From contig JADIML010000019.1 in the NCBI GenBank assembly GCA_017694765.1, positions 1 through 11,863 on the forward strand: a DNA stretch of 11,863 nucleotides. Reading direction: 5' to 3'. Numbering within the stretch: the first letter of the stretch is position 1; each line of letters begins with the position of its first letter. Shown here piece after piece: positions 1-7,257 of the stretch. This stretch comes from Candidatus Scybalomonas excrementavium. GTDB taxonomy: Bacteria > Bacillota > Clostridia > Lachnospirales > Lachnospiraceae. The notes under the pieces were generated by a model. It was not told the DNA's origin, did not search any database, and saw only the letters and a program-made list of their open reading frames with translations. A program made the position numbers and the translations under genes.

Positions 1-25
1 CAGAAAAAATGATCAGTTATATAAT
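1..25 (+). promoter_or_regulatory. Probable nfnAB promoter (-10 box, -35 mostly outside the window)
   Basis: A perfect TATAAT lies at 20-25, about 60 bases before the nfnA start. With a 17-base spacer the -35 box would end at base 2, and bases 1-2 are CA, as in TTGACA, but the rest is cut off by the window edge. The bases TGATCAGTT at 10-18 sit just before the -10 box and recur in the same position in the promoter at 6768-6796. Inference from consensus only. Confidence 0.5.
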
Positions 26-86
26 AAAAGCATAACCAAAAATGTATAAAAGTGGGTTAAAAAATAAACAAAGAGGAGTTGTATTC

Positions 87-920
87 ATGTACGAAATCGT
101 AAGTAAAGAAGTGCTTAATGAAGCAGTGGAATTAATGGAAATTCATGCTCCATATGTAGCAAGAAAATGTGAGGCGGGACAGTTTATTATTGTTCGTGTA
201 GATGAAGAGGGAGAGAGAATTCCTTTGACTATCGCAGATTATGATAGAGAGAAGGAAACGGTACAAATTATTTATCAGGTTGTTGGTTATTCGACACAAT
301 TATTGAGTAAATTACAAGTCGGAGATAGTGTGCATGATTTCGTTGGACCATTAGGACAGCCAGCTCCATTACATAAACTTGATCATGTAATTGGAATTGC
401 AGGTGGAGTTGGGGCAGCGCCATTATATCCACAGCTTCGTAAATTACATGAAATGGGTGTGAAAGTGGATGTCATTATCGGTGGAAGAAGCAAAGACTTT
501 GTTATTTTAGAAGATAAATTTCGTGAATTTTGTAACAATGTTTATATTGCTACGGATGATGGAAGCAAAGGAACAAAAGGCTTTGTTACAACTGTCTTAA
601 CAGATTTAATCGATAAAGGTGAGAAATTTGACGAAGTTATCGCGATTGGACCTTTAATTATGATGAAAAATGTTGTAAATATTACAAAACCACTAAATAT
701 TCCGACTTCTGTTTCTTTAAATCCTATTATGATCGATGGAACAGGAATGTGTGGTGGATGTCGTGTAACCGTTGGAGGAGAGACAAAATTCGCCTGTGTA
801 GACGGACCAGATTTTGATGGATTTGAAGTGGATTTTGATGAATGTATCAAACGTCAAGGATTATTCAAACAAGAAGAGAAGGTAGAATCCGATCACAAAT
901 GTAAGATTGGTAGAGGTTAA
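87..920 (+). CDS. nfnA: NfnA-like FAD/[2Fe-2S] subunit of NADH-dependent ferredoxin:NADP+ oxidoreductase
   Basis: This is the small subunit (277 residues) of the electron-bifurcating transhydrogenase NfnAB, which couples reduced ferredoxin and NADH to NADP+ reduction in the cytoplasm. It has the ferredoxin-reductase fold: an FAD-binding RIPLT motif at residues 44-48, a nucleotide-binding GGVGAAP at 106-112, and a C-terminal cluster site with C222, C225 and C237. Asp217 sits where the related dihydroorotate dehydrogenase subunit PyrK has its first Cys ligand, which fits the Asp/Cys3 ligation known for Nfn small subunits. I chose the ATG at 87 because AGAGGAG lies 9 bases upstream; an in-frame ATG at 42 would add 15 residues without family support. 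nfnB follows after 20 bases, so the two are cotranscribed. PyrK is the main alternative, but the partner gene is NfnB/GltD-like, not pyrD. Confidence 0.9.
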   Translation: MYEIVSKEVLNEAVELMEIHAPYVARKCEAGQFIIVRVDEEGERIPLTIADYDREKETVQIIYQVVGYSTQLLSKLQVGDSVHDFVGPLGQPAPLHKLDHVIGIAGGVGAAPLYPQLRKLHEMGVKVDVIIGGRSKDFVILEDKFREFCNNVYIATDDGSKGTKGFVTTVLTDLIDKGEKFDEVIAIGPLIMMKNVVNITKPLNIPTSVSLNPIMIDGTGMCGGCRVTVGGETKFACVDGPDFDGFEVDFDECIKRQGLFKQEEKVESDHKCKIGRG

Positions 921-940
921 TAGATAGGAGCGAAAACGAG

Positions 941-2338
941 ATGGCAGAAAGAAATATGAGTTTAACAAAGGTTCCAATGCCAGAACAAGAACCTAATGTT
1001 AGAAATAAAAATTTTGAAGAAGTAACACTTGGCTATACAGAAGAGATGGCGATGGAAGAAGCAAGACGTTGTTTAGACTGTAAACACTCCCCTTGTATCA
1101 ATGGTTGTCCTGTTAATGTACCAATTCCAGAATTTATTGGAAAAATAGCAGAAGGCGATTTTGAAGGGGCTTATCAAACAATTACAAGAGAAAATGCACT
1201 TCCAGCTATTTGTGGTCGTGTCTGTCCACAGGAAAATCAGTGTGAAGGAAAATGTGTGCGTGGAATTAAAGGAGAACCAGTAGGAATTGGGCGCTTAGAA
1301 CGTTTTGTTGCTGATTATCATATGGCAAAGAATGAAGAAGTGAAACCAATTACTGATAAAAATGGTAAAAAAGTAGCCGTTGTAGGTTGTGGACCTGCTG
1401 GTATTACTTGTGCAGGAGAATTAATTAAAAAGGGGTACGATGTTACGATTTTTGAAGCATTACATGAAGCTGGTGGCGTATTAAGCTATGGTATCCCAGA
1501 GTTTCGTCTTCCAAAAGCATTAGTGGCAAAGGAAATTGAAACTGTAGAAAAATTGGGTGTTAAAATTGAGAAAAATGTAATTGTAGGTCGTTCTATTACT
1601 ATCGATGAGTTAATGGAAGAAGGATATCAAGCAGTATTTGTAGGTACTGGAGCTGGTCTTCCAAGATTCCTAAAAATTCCGGGAGAAAATTTATTAGGCG
1701 TATATTCTGCAAATGAATTTTTAACTCGTGTGAATTTAATGAAAGGCTATAAATTCCCAGAAACTCCAACACCAGTAAAAGTTGGTAAAAAAGTAGCGGT
1801 AGTAGGTGCTGGTAACGTAGCAATGGATGCTGCAAGAACTGCAAAACGTCTTGGAGCTGACGAAGTTTATATTGTATATCGTCGTAGTGAAGAAGAAGCG
1901 CCAGCAAGATTAGAAGAAATTCATCATGCGAAAGAAGAAGGTATTATTTTTAAATTCTTAAACAATCCGAGTGCGATTATTGGAGATGAAAACGGTTTTG
2001 TAAAAGGAATTGAAGTTGTAAAACAAGAATTAGGAGAGCCAGATGAGTCTGGAAGACGTTCTCCAAAGCCAGTAGAAGGTTCTAACTATGTAATCGATGT
2101 AGAATCTGTTATTATTGCCATTGGGCAAAGTCCAAACCCATTAATTCGTCAAACAACACCGGGGCTTGATGTACAAAAATGGGGTGGAATTATTGTCAAT
2201 GAAGATACGATGAAGACAAGTAAAGATGGTGTATATGCAGGTGGAGATACAGTAACAGGAGCTGCTACTGTTATTCTTGCTATGGGAGCTGGTAAAAAAG
2301 CTGCAAAAGCAATCCATGAATTTTTACAGAATCAATAA
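941..2338 (+). CDS. nfnB: NfnB-like NADPH-binding flavoprotein subunit (GltD/SudA family)
   Basis: This is the large subunit (465 residues) of the NfnAB transhydrogenase, the site of NADP(H) and ferredoxin chemistry. The N-terminal domain carries two groups of four cysteines for [4Fe-4S] clusters: C44, C47, C52, C56 and C91, C95, C101, C105. An FAD-binding GCGPAG follows at 149-154, then a second Rossmann motif GAGNVAMDAA at 289-298 with the YRR pair near 313-315 expected to bind the NADPH 2'-phosphate, and the C-terminal GGDTVTGAATV flavin motif. TAGGAG lies 10 bases before the ATG. The same family includes the glutamate synthase small subunit GltD and was often annotated gltA or sulfide dehydrogenase alpha; the adjacent nfnA and absence of a glutamate synthase large subunit favour Nfn. 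A terminator follows at 2419-2472. Confidence 0.92.
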   Translation: MAERNMSLTKVPMPEQEPNVRNKNFEEVTLGYTEEMAMEEARRCLDCKHSPCINGCPVNVPIPEFIGKIAEGDFEGAYQTITRENALPAICGRVCPQENQCEGKCVRGIKGEPVGIGRLERFVADYHMAKNEEVKPITDKNGKKVAVVGCGPAGITCAGELIKKGYDVTIFEALHEAGGVLSYGIPEFRLPKALVAKEIETVEKLGVKIEKNVIVGRSITIDELMEEGYQAVFVGTGAGLPRFLKIPGENLLGVYSANEFLTRVNLMKGYKFPETPTPVKVGKKVAVVGAGNVAMDAARTAKRLGADEVYIVYRRSEEEAPARLEEIHHAKEEGIIFKFLNNPSAIIGDENGFVKGIEVVKQELGEPDESGRRSPKPVEGSNYVIDVESVIIAIGQSPNPLIRQTTPGLDVQKWGGIIVNEDTMKTSKDGVYAGGDTVTGAATVILAMGAGKKAAKAIHEFLQNQ

Positions 2339-2359
2339 TTCATGATACAGTGTTAAGCG

Positions 2360-2391
2360 ATTCCTTTTATAGGAGCACGAAGTCAAGGAAT
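2360..2391. repeat. Short 7-bp inverted repeat after nfnB
   Basis: ATTCCTT at 2360-2366 is the reverse complement of AAGGAAT at 2385-2391, with 18 bases between. It lies in the 3' untranslated part of nfnAB, before the real terminator. It has no T-run and may be chance in AT-rich DNA. Confidence 0.25.
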
Positions 2392-2418
2392 GGATTGAAA
2401 GAATAAAAAATAAAAGAA

Positions 2419-2472
2419 AAGAGAAAGGACTGTGAAACCCCTTGAAAAACAAGGAACACAGTCTTTTCTTTT
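2419..2472 (+). terminator. Intrinsic terminator of nfnAB
   Basis: The outer stem pairs 2419-2434 with 2457-2472 (core GACTGTG/CACAGTC extended by A/T and two G-T pairs). An inner stem CCTTG/CAAGG at 2440-2444/2450-2454 closes an AAAAA loop. The 3' arm is rich in T. An A-rich run upstream would give T-rich RNA from the other strand, so it may work in both directions, although no opposing gene is present. Confidence 0.85.
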
Positions 2473-2673
2473 GGTTTGATATCGTGTTGAAAGTAATTTT
2501 ATCTGATGGCAAAAAGTAGAAAAGAAAATATAGAATATATAGTCAAAAGACTTGATTTTTCCGAGAATTTACCTATATAATAATTAAAATAAGACAATAC
2601 AATAAAGAATTAGAGCCTAAATACTATTCAAAAAAAATGGAAAAATAGGGCATTTTTCTCAATAAGTTTTTGG
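2473..2673. other. AT-rich non-coding stretch before the guaB promoter
   Basis: Together with the terminator before it and the guaB leader after it, this forms about 450 bases without a gene. I see no ORF with a ribosome binding site and no known riboswitch. A weak extra promoter may exist: TTGATT at 2553-2558, 16 bases before TATATA at 2575-2580, with a TATAAT slightly later at 2579-2584. This is much less convincing than the promoter at 2674. Confidence 0.4.
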
Positions 2674-2702
2674 TTGACATGGGGTATAATGTTTGCTAAT
2701 AT
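2674..2702 (+). promoter_or_regulatory. guaB promoter
   Basis: A perfect TTGACA at 2674-2679, a 17-base spacer, and TAATAT at 2697-2702 preceded by TGC, an extended -10 arrangement. Transcription would start near 2709, giving a leader of about 80 bases. A TATAAT at 2685-2690 inside the spacer has no good -35 of its own. Confidence 0.7.
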
Positions 2703-2787
2703 ACTTAACAATATGTACAATCATGTTGAGAAATTGACGTTATGTAAAACCATTAAAATAGGTAAAAGAAAGCGAGGAAAAAATGGA

Positions 2788-4239
2788 ATGGGCAAAATCA
2801 TAGGCGAAGGCATTACATTTGATGACGTATTATTAGTACCACAATATTCTAACTTTATTCCAAATGATGTACAGTTAGAAACAAACTTAACAAAGAAGAT
2901 TAAGTTAAATATTCCACTCATGAGTGCAGGTATGGATACTGTAACAGAACATAGAATGGCGATTGCTATGGCAAGACAGGGTGGTATTGGTATTATCCAC
3001 AAAAATATGAGTATTACACAACAAGCAGAAGAAGTTGATAAAGTAAAACGTTCTGAAAATGGTGTTATTACGGATCCATTTTATTTATCTCCTGAACATA
3101 CATTAGAAGATGCAGATAACTTAATGGCAAAATTTAGAATTTCAGGTGTGCCAATTACAGAAAATGGAAAATTAGTTGGTATTATTACAAACCGTGATTT
3201 AAAATTTGAGACAGATTTTACGAAAAAAATCAAAGAATCTATGACTTCTGAAGGGTTAGTAACAGCAAAAGAAGGCGTAACCTTAGAAGAAGCAAAGCAG
3301 ATTCTTGCAAAATCTAGAAAAGAAAAATTACCAATCGTAGATGATGAAGGATATTTAAAAGGGTTAATTACGATCAAAGATATTGAAAAACAGATTAAAT
3401 ATCCAAATGCAGCAAAAGATGATATGGGTCGTCTTTTATGTGGAGCAGCAGTAGGAGCTACACCAGATATTCTTGTACGTGTTGATGAGCTTGTAAAGGC
3501 GCATGTAGACGTTATCGTAGTAGATTCTGCTCATGGACATTCTGAAAATGTACTAAAAACAGTTCGTATGATTAAAGAAAAATATCCAGAACTTCAAGTA
3601 ATTGCTGGTAATGTTGCAACTGCTGAAGGTGCAAAGGCTCTAATTGAAGCTGGTGTTGACGCAGTAAAAGTTGGGATTGGACCGGGTTCTATTTGTACAA
3701 CTCGTGTTGTATCAGGAATTGGTGTACCTCAGATTACAGCTGTTATGGAAGCAGCAAAAGCAGCAGAGGAATATGGAATTCCTGTTATCGCAGATGGTGG
3801 TATTAAATATTCAGGAGATATTACAAAAGCCATTGCAGCAGGAGCTAGAGTTTGTATGATGGGTAGCTTATTTGCTGGATGTGATGAAAGTCCTGGAGAC
3901 TATGAATTATATCAAGGAAGAAAATATAAAGTATATCGTGGAATGGGCTCTATTTCAGCAATGGAAAATGGCTCAAAAGATCGTTATTTCCAAGCAAATG
4001 CGAAAAAATTAGTTCCAGAAGGTGTGGAAGGTCGTGTTGCATACAAAGGAACAGTAGAAGATACAATTTTCCAATTAATGGGCGGATTAAGAGCCGGAAT
4101 GGGATATTGTGGAACAAAAACAATTGAAGAATTAATTGAACGAGCACAATTCGTTAAAATTACAGCAGCTTCTCTAAAAGAAAGTCATCCACATGATATT
4201 CATATTACAAAAGAGGCTCCAAACTATAGTGTGGAATAA
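2788..4239 (+). CDS. guaB: IMP dehydrogenase
   Basis: GuaB oxidises IMP to XMP with NAD+, the committed step towards GMP, as a cytosolic tetramer. The protein has 483 residues, usual for the family. The N-terminal barrel begins with the typical GITFDDVLLVPQYS (8-21). Two CBS domains, expected to bind nucleotides, are inserted at about 95-205. The catalytic loop GPGSICTTR holds Cys303. The IMP-binding IADGGIKYSGDI and YRGMGS motifs follow, then the mobile flap with PEGVEGRV carrying the conserved Arg. The ATG at 2788 gives the family N-terminus; AGCGAGG ends 10 bases upstream. A second ATG at 2783 in another frame is closer to this site (see findings). In-frame codons further upstream run into the promoter and are rejected. 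The next gene overlaps its last 11 bases. Confidence 0.97.
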   Translation: MGKIIGEGITFDDVLLVPQYSNFIPNDVQLETNLTKKIKLNIPLMSAGMDTVTEHRMAIAMARQGGIGIIHKNMSITQQAEEVDKVKRSENGVITDPFYLSPEHTLEDADNLMAKFRISGVPITENGKLVGIITNRDLKFETDFTKKIKESMTSEGLVTAKEGVTLEEAKQILAKSRKEKLPIVDDEGYLKGLITIKDIEKQIKYPNAAKDDMGRLLCGAAVGATPDILVRVDELVKAHVDVIVVDSAHGHSENVLKTVRMIKEKYPELQVIAGNVATAEGAKALIEAGVDAVKVGIGPGSICTTRVVSGIGVPQITAVMEAAKAAEEYGIPVIADGGIKYSGDITKAIAAGARVCMMGSLFAGCDESPGDYELYQGRKYKVYRGMGSISAMENGSKDRYFQANAKKLVPEGVEGRVAYKGTVEDTIFQLMGGLRAGMGYCGTKTIEELIERAQFVKITAASLKESHPHDIHITKEAPNYSVE

Positions 4240-4885
4240 AAAAAGAAAAAGACGTTCTTCTTATAAGAAAATAAAGCAAAGGAAAATAAGAAGAACATTG
4301 ATATTGCTAGGTGGGGCAGTGTCCCTCCTAGCATTTTTTATCGTTACTTATTTAAGAGAGATTCATGAACAGCAGGTGGAAAATCAGGGAGAAGAAGTTG
4401 GAATTATTGTAGATCTTTTAACAATAAATCCCTATTCAAGACCAGGGATTTTAAGGGAAAAGACAAATGGGATTGTGATACACTATGTAGGAAATCCAAA
4501 TTCAAGTGCAAAGCAAAATCGGGATTATTTTGAAGGGCTAAAAAACACGCAAGAAACGAAGGCAAGTGCCCATTTTATTGTGGGATTAGATGGAGAGATT
4601 GTCCAGTGTATTCCATCGAAGGAAGTTGCTTATGCTTCAAATAGTCGCAACTGGGACACAATAGCCATTGAAGTATGTCATCCAGATGAAACAGGAAAAT
4701 TTAATGAAAAAACATATAAGTCGTTAGTCAAATTAACGGCATGGATGGCAAATAAATACCAAATTTCCAATAAAAATATTATCCGACACTACGACGTAAC
4801 TGGAAAGTTATGTCCCAAATATTATGTAGAACACGAAGATGCTTGGAAACAGTTAAAGAAAGATATTGATAACGCAAGGCAATGA
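4229..4885 (+). CDS. Membrane-anchored N-acetylmuramoyl-L-alanine amidase (Amidase_2 / T7 lysozyme fold)
   Basis: This enzyme should cut the bond between N-acetylmuramic acid and the stem peptide of peptidoglycan, outside the membrane. With a GTG start at 4229 it has 218 residues: a very basic N-terminus (KKRKRR), one hydrophobic segment at about 23-41 acting as an uncleaved anchor, a short linker, and a zinc amidase domain from about residue 60. His85 (GIVIHYVG), His187 and Cys195 (RHYDVTGKLC) match the zinc ligands of T7 lysozyme (H17, H122, C130), and Lys193 matches its catalytic Lys128. Start choice: GTG at 4229 lies 12 bases after AAGAGG; an ATG at 4193 would add 12 residues and lie deeper in guaB without a good Shine-Dalgarno site. 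It overlaps the guaB stop, so it is probably cotranscribed and translationally coupled. Its biological role (growth, division, sporulation or recycling) cannot be told from the sequence. Confidence 0.88.
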   Translation: MWNKKRKRRSSYKKIKQRKIRRTLILLGGAVSLLAFFIVTYLREIHEQQVENQGEEVGIIVDLLTINPYSRPGILREKTNGIVIHYVGNPNSSAKQNRDYFEGLKNTQETKASAHFIVGLDGEIVQCIPSKEVAYASNSRNWDTIAIEVCHPDETGKFNEKTYKSLVKLTAWMANKYQISNKNIIRHYDVTGKLCPKYYVEHEDAWKQLKKDIDNARQ

Positions 4886-4933
4886 AAATAGTTTGTTTAA
4901 ACGATCAAAGTTTCATAAAGTTATAAAAAAGTA

Positions 4934-4962
4934 TTGCCAAATGAAAAAAAATATTGTACTCT
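4934..4962 (+). promoter_or_regulatory. purH promoter
   Basis: TTGCCA at 4934-4939, a 17-base spacer, then TACTCT at 4957-4962. The -10 box is weak (3 of 6), but the predicted start near 4969 falls just before the riboswitch aptamer, which supports the call. Confidence 0.5.
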
Positions 4963-4971
4963 AAGGCTAGA

Positions 4972-5044
4972 AGCTGTGTGACTGGCGGATAAGTGGAATT
5001 GACCACGGGGAGCACAGCATGTAGTAAGCCGACCGCCTGGGCAT
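4972..5044 (+). promoter_or_regulatory. ZTP riboswitch (pfl motif) aptamer controlling purH
   Basis: The conserved pfl blocks are present in order. P1 pairs GCTGTG (4973-4978) with CACAGC (5013-5018). Inside it are TGACTGGCGG, the P2 hairpin GTGG/CCAC (4993-4996/5003-5006), and the conserved CACGGGGAGC. The second domain holds the signature CCGCCTGGGCA (5033-5043). GGCGG at 4984-4988 can form the expected pseudoknot with CCGCC at 5033-5037. This class binds ZMP/ZTP, which signal low 10-formyl-tetrahydrofolate, and purH, whose substrate is ZMP, is a classical target. Binding should disrupt the overlapping terminator, so it is an ON switch. Identification is from motif recall and hand folding. 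Confidence 0.93.
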
Positions 5045-5071
5045 GTTGAAATACCCGGGAGGTCGGCTTTT
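5026..5071 (+). terminator. Riboswitch expression platform: intrinsic terminator before purH
   Basis: AAGCCGACC at 5026-5034 pairs with GGTCGGCTT at 5061-5069. An inner stem (5036-5041 with 5054-5059) closes the hairpin, and TTTT then a second T-run follow. Its 5' arm includes the CCGCC bases needed for the aptamer pseudoknot, so aptamer and terminator exclude each other. The 140 bases from here to purH hold a small inverted repeat, CACAAA/TTTGTG at 5087-5092/5101-5106, and no other recognised signal. Confidence 0.9.
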
Positions 5072-5211
5072 GATCTTTTTTCGTAACACAAATAATCACA
5101 TTTGTGCATCAAATTTCTCCTATATCCTATAAATCTAAGACAAAAGCCCCCACCGGAATTTCAGTATTAAGTGTAATTATTCGTAATCATTATAAGAATA
5201 GGGAGGCAGTT

Positions 5212-6765
5212 ATGAGAGCATTAATCAGTGTATCAGATAAGACAGGAATTGTAGAAGTAGCAAGAGAGCTTAGGTCTTTAGGTGTAGAGTTAATCTCTAC
5301 GGGTGGAACTTATAAAAAGTTACAAGAAGAAGGCATAGAAGCGATGGAAATCAGTGATTTAACAGGTTTTCCAGAGTGCTTAGATGGTCGTGTGAAAACA
5401 CTTCATCCGATGGTACACGCAGGACTGTTAGCCATGCGAAACAATGAACAGCATATGAAACAAATAAAGGAGCTTGGTGTAAAGCCTATTGATCTTGTCT
5501 TTGTGAATTTGTATCCGTTTAAGGAAACGATGATGAAAGAGAATGTGACAAGAGAAGAATCTATAGAAAATATTGATATTGGTGGTCCAACTATGCTTCG
5601 TGCAGCAGCAAAAAACTATCAAGACGTTGCAGTTGTCATCGATCCAAAAGACTATGAAATTGTCCTTAGAGAATTAAAAGAACAAAAAGAAGTCTCCCTC
5701 GATACGAAGTTTTATTTGATGCAAAAAGTCTTTATGCACACTGCCAATTACGATGCGATGATTGCACAATATTTAAAAAAGGAAAGAAATGATGAAAGTT
5801 TTCCAGAAACTTTGACAATGACATTTGAAAAAGTACAAGATATGCGATATGGAGAAAACCCACATCAAAAGGCAGCATTTTATCGAGAAGTTGGAAAACA
5901 AGTTGGCTCTCTCGTAGATGCCATTCAGTTAAATGGAAAAGAGTTATCCTTTAATAATATAAATGATACCAATGGTGCTCTTGAATTATTAAAAGAATAT
6001 GAAGAACCAACGGTTGTTGCTTGCAAACATGGAAATCCTTGTGGTGTCGGTTCTGCGCCTACGCTTTTTGAGGCTTGGAAGAAAGCATATGAAGCCGATA
6101 AAGTCTCTATTTTTGGTGGTATTGTAACATTAAATCGTGAAGTAACAAAAGAAATAGCAAAAGAAATGGCTAGCATTTTCTTAGAAGTGATTGTAGCACC
6201 TTCTTATACCGAAGAAGCATTAGACATATTAAAGGCGAAGAAAAATGTAAGAGTGTTACAACTTGATAATATCCAAACTCCACAAAATGCAACAGCATAT
6301 GATTTAAAGAAAGTCAATGGTGGACTCATCGTTCAAAATATTGATAGCCAGTTAATGATAGAAGATGAGATGAAAGTGGTAACAAATGCACAGCCAACCA
6401 AAGAGCAGATGGAAGACTTATTATTCGCATTTAAAATGGTGAAATATGTGAAATCCAATGGAATTGCTATAGCAAAAAACAAACAATCTATTGGAATTGG
6501 TCCAGGACAAGTGAATCGAATTTGGGCAACACAACAATGTTTTGAACATGCAAAGGAATTAATAAGTGAAGAAGCTACAAAAGGAGCAGTCTTAGCTTCT
6601 GATGCGTTTTTCCCATTTGATGACTGTGTAGAAGCTGCACATAAAGCTGGAATTACAGCTATCATTCAACCGGGAGGCTCTGTTCGAGATCAAGATTCCA
6701 TTGATAAATGTAATAAATATGGAATTGTAATGATTTTCACAGGAATGAGACATTTTAAACACTAA
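5212..6765 (+). CDS. purH: Bifunctional AICAR transformylase / IMP cyclohydrolase
   Basis: PurH performs the last two steps of de novo purine synthesis: it transfers a formyl group from 10-formyl-tetrahydrofolate to AICAR and closes the ring to IMP, in the cytoplasm. The 517 residues match the full two-domain family. The N-terminal cyclohydrolase (MGS-like) domain, about 1-150, has LISVSDKTG, STGGT, and GRVKTLHP at 59-66. The transformylase domain follows with RYGENPHQ (212-219), the catalytic Lys272-His273 pair in KHGNPCG, QPGGSVRD, and the usual ending TGMRHFKH. The ATG at 5212 has GGGAGG 5 bases upstream and gives the family N-terminus; a GTG further upstream (5104) lies in the leader. Expression is expected to depend on the ZTP riboswitch. 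No terminator follows, so transcripts could continue into the small secreted-protein gene. Confidence 0.97.
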   Translation: MRALISVSDKTGIVEVARELRSLGVELISTGGTYKKLQEEGIEAMEISDLTGFPECLDGRVKTLHPMVHAGLLAMRNNEQHMKQIKELGVKPIDLVFVNLYPFKETMMKENVTREESIENIDIGGPTMLRAAAKNYQDVAVVIDPKDYEIVLRELKEQKEVSLDTKFYLMQKVFMHTANYDAMIAQYLKKERNDESFPETLTMTFEKVQDMRYGENPHQKAAFYREVGKQVGSLVDAIQLNGKELSFNNINDTNGALELLKEYEEPTVVACKHGNPCGVGSAPTLFEAWKKAYEADKVSIFGGIVTLNREVTKEIAKEMASIFLEVIVAPSYTEEALDILKAKKNVRVLQLDNIQTPQNATAYDLKKVNGGLIVQNIDSQLMIEDEMKVVTNAQPTKEQMEDLLFAFKMVKYVKSNGIAIAKNKQSIGIGPGQVNRIWATQQCFEHAKELISEEATKGAVLASDAFFPFDDCVEAAHKAGITAIIQPGGSVRDQDSIDKCNKYGIVMIFTGMRHFKH

Positions 6766-6767
6766 AA

Positions 6768-6796
6768 TTGCAATATTTCCTGATCAGTTTTGTAAT
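6768..6796 (+). promoter_or_regulatory. Promoter of the small secreted-protein gene
   Basis: TTGCAA at 6768-6773, a 17-base spacer, and TGTAAT at 6791-6796, directly after the purH stop codon. The element TGATCAGTT at 6781-6789 lies in the spacer next to the -10 box, as in the promoter at the window start. Confidence 0.6.
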
Positions 6797-6845
6797 AAAT
6801 CTATGTTATATTGAATATAGTAACAACAGAACGGAGGGAAATCGT

Positions 6846-7220
6846 ATGAAAAAGAGAATTTTAGTAACACTTGTATGTATGATGATGATCGTTCCAATGA
6901 GCATATATGGACAAGATCGTGAGAATAAAATGATAAAAAGTTCCTATGAAATTCAGACAAAAGATGAAGAAATAGCAATGGAATATATGGCAGATACGAT
7001 TACAGAAACTATTTTATTATGGGAAGAAGAAGGGATTCCTTTTACAATTCATTCTTTTGTACAAACAACAAACTATGGTTATACGAAAGTAACACGAAGC
7101 GATAAGAAACAAGAAGTTGTTGTAGGATATGCAGCAAATAAAAATGGAACTTATACGATCATTCAATTAGTAAGTGGACAAAAAATAACAAAAAAAGTAA
7201 TTCATTTATATTTCAAATAA
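6846..7220 (+). CDS. Small secreted protein of unknown function
   Basis: I do not recognise this 124-residue protein. It starts with a typical signal peptide: MKKR, then a hydrophobic core to about residue 20 and a plausible cut near YGQ-D (about 22-23). There is no lipobox Cys after the core. The mature part of about 100 residues is charged, has no cysteine, and alternates an acidic, probably helical stretch (IAMEYMADTITETILLWEEE) with a C-terminal half rich in short beta-like segments (TKVTRS, EVVVGYAA, YTIIQLV) ending in YFK. The ATG at 6846 has GGAGG 8 bases upstream; the reading frame open before it overlaps the promoter. It probably has its own promoter at 6768 and ends at the terminator at 7258, so it is a one-gene unit between purH and the FNT gene. 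No function is proposed. Confidence 0.8.
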   Translation: MKKRILVTLVCMMMIVPMSIYGQDRENKMIKSSYEIQTKDEEIAMEYMADTITETILLWEEEGIPFTIHSFVQTTNYGYTKVTRSDKKQEVVVGYAANKNGTYTIIQLVSGQKITKKVIHLYFK

Positions 7221-7257
7221 AAATTTTTAAAATAAAAACAGGATAGATAATTCTAGT

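Noticed and set aside
87..2338. Assignment of the first two genes as pyrK plus a glutamate synthase or sulfide dehydrogenase
   Set aside because: No pyrD or glutamate synthase large subunit is present, the first cluster ligand of PyrK is replaced by Asp217, and the two genes are adjacent in the Nfn order.
2674..2787. N-terminal extension of guaB back to the TTG at 2674
   Set aside because: These codons cover the -35 and -10 boxes and match no IMP dehydrogenase N-terminus; the ATG at 2788 gives the normal protein.
2703..2787. Possible purine or other riboswitch in the guaB leader
   Set aside because: The leader of about 80 bases lacks the conserved purine-aptamer blocks and any terminator hairpin or anti-Shine-Dalgarno stem that I can find.
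4890..4933. Terminator between the amidase gene and the purH promoter
   Set aside because: Only the short palindrome GTTTAAAC and A/T runs are present; no stable stem followed by T-run is visible.
5104..5211. 36-residue N-terminal extension of purH
   Set aside because: It lies in the leader after the riboswitch terminator, lacks family similarity, and the ATG at 5212 has GGGAGG at the right distance.
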